DNA of 11,452 bases. Origin: Planctomycetota bacterium (GTDB lineage Bacteria > Planctomycetota > UBA1135 > UBA2386). Below are positions 6,259-11,452 of the stretch, in pieces. A program made the translations under genes and the position numbers. The notes below the pieces were generated by a model. That model did no database searches and had not been told where the DNA came from. It saw only the letters and a program-made list of their open reading frames with translations. Location: NCBI GenBank assembly GCA_020425885.1, contig JAGQRA010000167.1:1-11452 (forward strand). Reading direction: 5' to 3'. Every line of letters starts with the position of its first letter. Position 1 is the stretch's first letter.

Positions 6259-7932
6259 ATGAACGCGCTGCACGCGGTCCCGCGCTTTCCCGGCAACCTC
6301 GCCGCCTTCGACCTGCGCACGACGGCGCTGCTGCGCACCGACGTCCTCGTCATCGGCTCGGGCATCGCCGGGGCCTGCGCCGCCCTGCACGCGGCCGAGG
6401 CCGGCGCCGACGTGCTGCTGCTCGCCAAGGGCGACATCCTCGACACCAACACCGCCTGCGCCCAGGGCGGCATCGCGGTCGTGCGGCACGCCGAGGACAG
6501 CATCGCGGCCCACATCGCCGACACCCTGCGCGTCGGCGCCGGCATCGCCGATCCCGAGGTCGCCCGCAGCGTCATCCCGGGTGCCGACGACGCCGTGAGC
6601 TGGCTCGAGCAACTCGGCACCCGTTTCGATCAACGCGCCGGCGACCTCGAGCTGTCGCGTGAGGGCGGGCACAGCCACGCCCGGGTGGCGCACGCCAACG
6701 GCGACGCCACCGGTCAGGAGATCCAGCGCGCGCTGGAGCAGGCGCTGCGTCACCCCCGCCTCACCGTGCGCCCGCAGACCTTCGTCCGCGACCTGATCGT
6801 GCGCGACGGTCGCTGCATCGGCGCGATCGCCAACCACGGCGATCTCGATCTCGCCGTCGAGGCCGGCGCGGTCATCGTCGCCACCGGTGGCACCGGGCAG
6901 ATCTACCGCGAGACGACCAATCCGACCGGCGCCAGCGGCGATGGCCACGCGCTGTGCTTCCGCGCCGGCGCCCGCATGGTCGACTGCGAGTTCGTGCAGT
7001 TCCATCCGACGACGCTCTACATCGCCGGCGCCTCGCGCTTCCTGATCAGCGAGATCGTCCGCGGCGCCGGCGCCGTGCTGCGCGACCGCAACGGCGACCG
7101 CTTCATGCAGCAGGCGCATCCGATGGCCGAGCTGGCGCCGCGCGACGTCGTCAGCCGCGCCATCCTCGAGCGCATGGTCGCGACCGACGACACCCACGTC
7201 TACCTCGACCTGCGCGCGGTGGCCGGCGATGCGCGCGCGATGTTCCCTTCGATCGCCCGCATCTGCGCGACCTTCGATCTCGATCTCGCCGTGGACCCGA
7301 TCCCGGTCCGACCCGGCGCCCACTACTACCTCGGCGGTGCCGCCACCGATCTCGACGGCCGCACCAACGTCGAGGGGCTGTTCGCGGTCGGCGAGGCCGC
7401 CAGCTCGGGTCTGCACGGCGCCAACCGGCTGGCCAGCAACTCGCTGCTCGAAGGCGCCGTTCTCGGCCGCCGCACCGGACTGGCCGCGGCCGAGGCCGCC
7501 GGTCGCCCCCACCTCGAGCTGCCGCGTCGCGTCGCCGGCGCCCCGGTCGCCGACTCGCCGCCGCGCCTGCTGCACGACGACCTGCTCTACTCGCTGAAGA
7601 GCATGATGTGGCGCCAGGTCGGCCTGATCCGCGACGCCCGCGGCCTCGCCGAGGCCCTGAACCGTATCGGCTTCTGGAACCACTATCTCGTCCGCGCCCC
7701 GCTCGTCGACCAACGCACCTTCGAGCTCGCCAACATGCTCACCGTCGCCGGTCTCGCCGCCACCGCCGCGCTGCATCGCGACGAGTCCCGCGGCACCCAC
7801 TATCGCAGCGACCACACCGAGCGCCGCGACTTGGAGTTCTGCCGCCGCATCTACCTCGATCGCGCCGAAAATGGTCAGATCCGCTGCGTGCCGGGCGACA
7901 TCACGCCGGCGAGCGACCTGCAACTCACGTGA
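6259..7932 (+). CDS. nadB: L-aspartate oxidase NadB
   Basis: NadB is the cytoplasmic FAD enzyme that oxidizes L-aspartate to iminoaspartate, the first step of de novo NAD synthesis; NadA then makes quinolinate. The 557 residues show the FAD-binding GSGIAG at 33-38, ACAQGGIAVV, EGGHS (135-139), QFHPTT with H249, RGAGAVL with R268, HYYLGG, GEAASSGLHGANRLASNSLLE with R390, and the C-terminal helical domain with WRQVGLIRD. The phrase ASNSLLE favours NadB over succinate dehydrogenase or fumarate reductase flavoproteins, and there is no iron-sulfur partner gene. About 25 residues precede the FAD fold, a little longer than usual. The motif usually read RGEG is RGAG here. The ATG at 6259 has no clear Shine-Dalgarno. 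nadA and nadC are not in the window. The stop overlaps the hflX start as GTGA, indicating one transcript and coupled translation. Confidence 0.96.
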   Translation: MNALHAVPRFPGNLAAFDLRTTALLRTDVLVIGSGIAGACAALHAAEAGADVLLLAKGDILDTNTACAQGGIAVVRHAEDSIAAHIADTLRVGAGIADPEVARSVIPGADDAVSWLEQLGTRFDQRAGDLELSREGGHSHARVAHANGDATGQEIQRALEQALRHPRLTVRPQTFVRDLIVRDGRCIGAIANHGDLDLAVEAGAVIVATGGTGQIYRETTNPTGASGDGHALCFRAGARMVDCEFVQFHPTTLYIAGASRFLISEIVRGAGAVLRDRNGDRFMQQAHPMAELAPRDVVSRAILERMVATDDTHVYLDLRAVAGDARAMFPSIARICATFDLDLAVDPIPVRPGAHYYLGGAATDLDGRTNVEGLFAVGEAASSGLHGANRLASNSLLEGAVLGRRTGLAAAEAAGRPHLELPRRVAGAPVADSPPRLLHDDLLYSLKSMMWRQVGLIRDARGLAEALNRIGFWNHYLVRAPLVDQRTFELANMLTVAGLAATAALHRDESRGTHYRSDHTERRDLEFCRRIYLDRAENGQIRCVPGDITPASDLQLT

Positions 7933-9290
7933 GACAAGACGGCAATCTCGAGTACCAACAGGGCCAGCCGACCGAGGCGATCCTGTTCGGCGTCGTCCCG
8001 CCCGGCGAACCGCGGACCGCCGCCGAGGCGCTGCACGAGCTGCAGCAGCTCGCCAGTACCGCCGAGTTCGTCACCGCCGGCTGCATGGTGCAGCACCGCC
8101 GTCACGCCGACACCAACAGCTACCTCGGCTCGGGCAAGCTCGAAGAGCTGGCCGAGGTCGTGCGGCTGGCGCACAGCGGCGCCGTCATCTGCGACGACGC
8201 GCTGACGCCCAACCAGGCCAAGGCGATCGAGAACGCGGTCAAGGTGCCGTGCATCGATCGCAGCGAGCTGATCCTCCACATCTTCGGCATGCACGCCCGC
8301 ACGCCGCAGGCCAAGCTGCAGGTCGAGCTGGCGGCGCTGCAGTACGAGATGCCGCGGCTGAAGCGACGCTGGACCCACCTCGAACGCCAGCGCGGCGGCA
8401 TCGGCCTGCGCGGCGGCGCCGGTGAGAAGCAGATCGACGTCGACCGCAACCTGCTGCGGACGCGCATCGCCGCGGTCAACCGCGAGCTGTCGCGCATCGC
8501 CCAGCACAAGGTGCGCGAGGTCCAGGCCAGGCCCGAGCTGTTCACGGTCGCCCTCGTCGGCTACACCAACGCCGGCAAATCGAGCCTGATGAACCGCCTC
8601 ACCGAGGCCGGCGTGCTGGCCGAGAACCGGCTGTTCTCGACGCTCGACACCCGCACCAGACCCTGGCGCCTGCCCGGCGGACGGACGATCCTGTTGACCG
8701 ACACCGTCGGCTTCCTGCGCAAGCTGCCGCACCAGCTCGTCGCCAGTTTCCATGCCACCCTCGAGGAGGCGCTCCACGCCGATCTGCTGCTGGTCCTCGT
8801 CGACGCCAGCTCACCCGAAGCCACCGATCAGCTGCGCACCGTCGACGAGGTGCTCGAGCTGCTCGGCGCCGGCGCGTTGCCACGCATCACCGTGCTCAAC
8901 AAGATCGACCTCGTCGCCGACCGCGCCGAGCTCGCGGCGCTGTGGCAGATCGAGCCACGCTCGGTGCCGGTCTCGGTGCAGACCGGCGAGGGCGAACCGG
9001 AGCTCCTGGCCGCGGTGCAGAGCCACCTCGCCAGCGTCGAGAACCGCGTCGAGATCCTGCTGCCACACACCGCCGGAGCGATGAACAGCGAGATCCGCGC
9101 CCGAGCCACGGTGCTGTCGGAGTTCTTCACCGAAGACGGCTGCCTGATGGAGATCCAGGCCTCGCCCGCGGTCCTCGGCCGCATCCTGGCCAGCGGTGCC
9201 CGGGTCGCCGCGCCCGGCGATCACCGAGGTGAGCTCGGCGCCAAAGACGAGCGCGACGACCCGGGCCGCGACGACGACGGCACGCGTTAG
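7929..9290 (+). CDS. hflX: Ribosome-associated GTPase HflX
   Basis: HflX is a GTPase of the Obg-HflX superfamily that binds the 50S subunit and can split stalled or heat-damaged 70S ribosomes. The start chosen is GTG 7929, whose last bases are the nadB TGA; it gives 453 residues, close to the 426 of E. coli HflX. The HflX-specific N-terminal domain contains CDDALTPNQAKAIENA and DRSELILHIFGMHA, then the linker region LERQRGGIGLRGGAGEKQ and a coiled helix. The G domain has G1 GYTNAGKSS (211-219), a switch region STLDTRTR, G3 DTVGF (258-262) and G4 NKID (324-327). The C-terminal domain ends in a charged, low-complexity tail rich in Asp, Arg and Gly. The linker motif usually written GPGE-T/K-Q is GAGEKQ here. 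The reading frame extends far upstream inside nadB, but the HflX similarity begins only after the GTG. Translation probably depends on nadB reinitiation. Confidence 0.95.
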   Translation: MRQDGNLEYQQGQPTEAILFGVVPPGEPRTAAEALHELQQLASTAEFVTAGCMVQHRRHADTNSYLGSGKLEELAEVVRLAHSGAVICDDALTPNQAKAIENAVKVPCIDRSELILHIFGMHARTPQAKLQVELAALQYEMPRLKRRWTHLERQRGGIGLRGGAGEKQIDVDRNLLRTRIAAVNRELSRIAQHKVREVQARPELFTVALVGYTNAGKSSLMNRLTEAGVLAENRLFSTLDTRTRPWRLPGGRTILLTDTVGFLRKLPHQLVASFHATLEEALHADLLLVLVDASSPEATDQLRTVDEVLELLGAGALPRITVLNKIDLVADRAELAALWQIEPRSVPVSVQTGEGEPELLAAVQSHLASVENRVEILLPHTAGAMNSEIRARATVLSEFFTEDGCLMEIQASPAVLGRILASGARVAAPGDHRGELGAKDERDDPGRDDDGTR

Positions 9291-9299
9291 TGGGGTGAT

Positions 9300-9321
9300 G
9301 CCTGCCCATCAGAGGGCGGGC
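9300..9321 (+). terminator. GC hairpin after hflX, no T-tract
   Basis: GCCTGCCC (9300-9307) pairs with GGGCGGGC (9314-9321) over eight positions with one G-T wobble and a six-base loop. It begins ten bases after the hflX stop codon. The bases that follow, AACATGCC, are not T-rich. It probably marks the end of the nadB-hflX transcript, as the next gene is a functionally unrelated secreted protease. Confidence 0.42.
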
Positions 9322-9436
9322 AACATGCCGAGGTCAGGCCGCGTCGCGCCCAGGTCATGGCCGGCTTTGTTAGAGTGCTGCATCCGCGTACCGCTACCCC
9401 ACCCCGGCGGTGCGCGATTCGACCACTCAACTGCTC

Positions 9437-11452
9437 ATGCATACGACCCGCCTCGTGGCAGTCCTCGGACCGTTCCTCGCCCTGGCAACGCTCGTCCACG
9501 CGCAGGTGGAAGACCAACGTCTTCACCTCCGCTACGGCGTCTTCGACCCGACGCGCGACGCACCCGTGATCCCGGCGCCGTTGCTGGCCGGCGGCGACAC
9601 CAATCTCCAAATCGTGCAGTTCGACCACGCCTTCACCGACGCCGACCGCGACCGCCTGCGCCGACTCGGCGCGACGCTGTGCTCGCCGTTGCCGCACAAC
9701 GCCCTCGTCGTCCGCATCGCGGCCGGCAAGGCGGCGGCGCTCGCGACCGCGACCGGCGTGCGCTGGGTCGGCCCCTACCACCCGGCCTACCGCCTCGAGG
9801 GCGCGCTGCTGACCGAACTCGCCGCCGGCGCGCCGATGCCGGTGCGCAAGTACGACATGGTCATGACCGACAAGCGGCGCGACAAGCGGGCGCTGCAGCA
9901 GCGCGTCGAGGCCATCGGCGGCAAGGTCACAGACCGCCACGAGCAGGGCCTGCTGTTCACGGCCGAGCTGACCGGCCCGCAGCTGGTGAGCGCCGCCCGC
10001 TTCGACGAGGTGCTGTGGATCGACCGCTGGAGCGCGCCCGAACTCGACATGAACAACGCCCGCATCGTCCAGGGCAGCAACCACATCGAGGCGCTCAGGG
10101 GCTACATCGGCACCGGCATCCGCGGCCACGTCTACGAAGGCGTCGAGGCCAACCACCAGGACTTCACCGTGCCGATGACCAACGTCCGCAGCAGCGGCGC
10201 GGCGACGGATCACGGCCATTGCACCGCGGGCTGCATCTTCGGCAACGGCACCAGCCATCAGAACGCCCGCGGCCACGCCCCGGGCGCCATCGGCTTCTAC
10301 ACCGAGTACGCATCCGTGACCGCGGGCTGGTCGCGCAACATGGTGATCGGAGACGTCGTCAACGTGCACAACTGCATGTTCACCTCCGCCTCCTGGGGCG
10401 GCACCCGCACGACCCAGTACACCTCGACCTCGGCCGACAGCGACGACATCGTCTTCGACCATCGCATCCCCTGGACGCAGAGCCAGTCCAACGCCGGCAA
10501 TCAGAACTCGCGACCGGAGGCCTGGGCCAAGAACGTGATCTCGATCGGCGGCGTGATGCACTACGACAACAGCAACCCGCTGGACGACAACTGGGGCGGC
10601 GGCGGCTCGACCGGCCCGGCGGCCGACGGTCGCATCAAGCCCGACCTCTGCAACTTCTACGACATGGTCTGGACTTCGGACCGGACCGGCAGCGCCGGCT
10701 ACTCGAACAGCAACTCGACGACGGGCTTCAACGGCACCTCGGCGGCGACGCCGATCGTGGCCGGCACCAACGCCCTCGCGATCGAGATGTACCTGGCCGG
10801 CGAGTTCAACCACACGCCGCGGGTCGCCGGCGGCACGCCGTTCCAGAACCGGCCCTACGCCCAGACCGTGAAGGCGCTGCAGATCGCCTGCGCCACGCCC
10901 TACCAGTTCACGCAGGGCAACCGCTACCAGCTCGGCTGGGGCTATCCGCGCGTCGACAAGATGTTCGACCGCCGCCACGTCATCTCGATCATCCCGGAGG
11001 ACCGGCCGATCACCCAGGGGGCGACGCACACCTACACCGTCGACGTGCCGAGCGGCATGGACGAGCTCAAGGTCTGCCTGACTTTCCTCGATCCGGCCGG
11101 CAACCCGGCCGCGGCGCTCGCCGCCGTCAACGACCTCACGCTACAGGTGACCGCGCCCGGCGGCGGCACGCGCTACTGGGGCAATCACGGTCTGACCACC
11201 ACCAACGCCTCGACCTCCGGCGGCCTCGCCAACACGACCGACACGGTCGAATGCGTCTTCGTCCCGCAACCGACGCCGGGACAGTGGACCATCGAGGTCA
11301 CCGCGCCGCTCATCGCCCAGGACGCGCACCTCGCGACCACGGCCACGGACGCGACCTACGCCCTCGTCATCAACGGCGCCACCAACATGAACGGCGTGCC
11401 CTGCACCCGCCACGTGCCCAACGATCGAGCCGGAATCGCCAACGAGGACGAG
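9437..11452 (+). CDS. Secreted KP-43-like subtilisin family S8 protease with a Glu at the catalytic Asp position, 3' end outside window
   Basis: The first 672 codons are present and the frame is open at the right edge. Residues 1-22 are a signal peptide (Arg5, a hydrophobic core, VHA/Q cleavage). Two related prodomain-like segments follow, about 56-120 (NLQIVQF ... VRWVGPY) and 134-205 (MPVRKYDMVM ... VLWIDRW). The S8 domain starts near 208: GTGIRGHVYEGVEANHQDF with E234 where the catalytic Asp normally is, DHGHCTAGCIFGNG with H259, an AGN segment with N355 as the likely oxyanion residue, and GFNGTSAATP with nucleophile S435. The GNG after the His motif and the C-terminal beta domain (about 518-650, with LKVCLTFLDPAG and VNDLTLQVTAP) resemble the KP-43 group. 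The family role is extracellular protein hydrolysis; substrates cannot be read. The ATG at 9437 has no clear ribosome binding site, but the signal peptide supports it. Loss of activity is possible given E234. Confidence 0.9.
   Translation, partial: MHTTRLVAVLGPFLALATLVHAQVEDQRLHLRYGVFDPTRDAPVIPAPLLAGGDTNLQIVQFDHAFTDADRDRLRRLGATLCSPLPHNALVVRIAAGKAAALATATGVRWVGPYHPAYRLEGALLTELAAGAPMPVRKYDMVMTDKRRDKRALQQRVEAIGGKVTDRHEQGLLFTAELTGPQLVSAARFDEVLWIDRWSAPELDMNNARIVQGSNHIEALRGYIGTGIRGHVYEGVEANHQDFTVPMTNVRSSGAATDHGHCTAGCIFGNGTSHQNARGHAPGAIGFYTEYASVTAGWSRNMVIGDVVNVHNCMFTSASWGGTRTTQYTSTSADSDDIVFDHRIPWTQSQSNAGNQNSRPEAWAKNVISIGGVMHYDNSNPLDDNWGGGGSTGPAADGRIKPDLCNFYDMVWTSDRTGSAGYSNSNSTTGFNGTSAATPIVAGTNALAIEMYLAGEFNHTPRVAGGTPFQNRPYAQTVKALQIACATPYQFTQGNRYQLGWGYPRVDKMFDRRHVISIIPEDRPITQGATHTYTVDVPSGMDELKVCLTFLDPAGNPAAALAAVNDLTLQVTAPGGGTRYWGNHGLTTTNASTSGGLANTTDTVECVFVPQPTPGQWTIEVTAPLIAQDAHLATTATDATYALVINGATNMNGVPCTRHVPNDRAGIANEDE

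Noticed and set aside
2917..7923. A very long (1,668-codon) open frame on the minus strand opposite secDF and nadB
   Set aside because: It lies wholly opposite two firmly identified genes. Strong G/C at third codon positions removes stops from the complementary frame, and the translation is a low-complexity Arg/Asp/Val/Ala-rich product with no family motif.
6954..7928. Upstream extension of the hflX frame inside nadB
   Set aside because: The translated extension is Arg/Pro-rich and lies inside nadB in another frame; HflX similarity begins only after GTG 7929.
9371..9376. TAGAGT as a -10 box for the protease gene
   Set aside because: It matches 4 of 6 positions but no -35-like element lies 16-18 bases upstream, so a promoter cannot be supported.
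9287..11029. A 580-codon minus-strand open frame opposite the S8 protease
   Set aside because: Same third-position effect; the plus strand has clear catalytic motifs and a signal peptide.

Overview
The window is a GC-rich bacterial chromosomal segment carrying six protein-coding genes: one on the minus strand, cut by the left edge, and five on the plus strand, the last cut by the right edge. Four are housekeeping genes (trmD, rplS, secDF, nadB) and one, hflX, encodes a widespread GTPase. They are flanked by two secreted hydrolases, a GH127-type glycosidase and a subtilisin-like protease. Strong third-position G/C bias, a secD-secF fusion of about 1,000 residues, weak or absent Shine-Dalgarno sequences and secreted hydrolases next to core genes suggest a planctomycete-like lineage. 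This is inference; there is no rRNA gene or other decisive marker.

Layout. 1-1542 (minus): secreted GH127 beta-L-arabinofuranosidase-like enzyme with its zinc-site residues intact. 1543-1744: divergent intergenic region with overlapping inverted repeats and a good sigma70-type promoter pointing at trmD. 1745-2413: trmD, read from a TTG start. 2414-2591: structured, repeat-rich leader. 2592-3005: rplS. 3006-3117: spacer with a strong GC hairpin. 3118-6159: fused secDF. 6160-6258: spacer with two GC hairpins. 6259-7932: nadB. 7929-9290: hflX, overlapping nadB by the four bases GTGA. 9291-9436: spacer with a GC hairpin. 9437-11452: secreted KP-43-like S8 protease, open at the window end. No stretch longer than 300 bases lacks a gene, and I see no tRNA, rRNA, CRISPR array or mobile element.

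How the genes fit together. trmD (tRNA m1G37 methylation) and rplS (ribosomal protein L19) are the usual trmD-rplS pair, but the rpsP and rimM genes that often precede them are absent. SecDF drives late steps of protein export and could serve the two exported hydrolases. nadB starts de novo NAD synthesis from aspartate and is translationally linked to hflX, a ribosome-associated GTPase.

The points most worth a second look are an S8 protease whose catalytic Asp position reads Glu, an enlarged SecF periplasmic domain, the 16-bp repeat leader before rplS, and stable hairpins without U-tracts in the gaps after rplS, secDF and hflX. I found no clear new multi-gene system.
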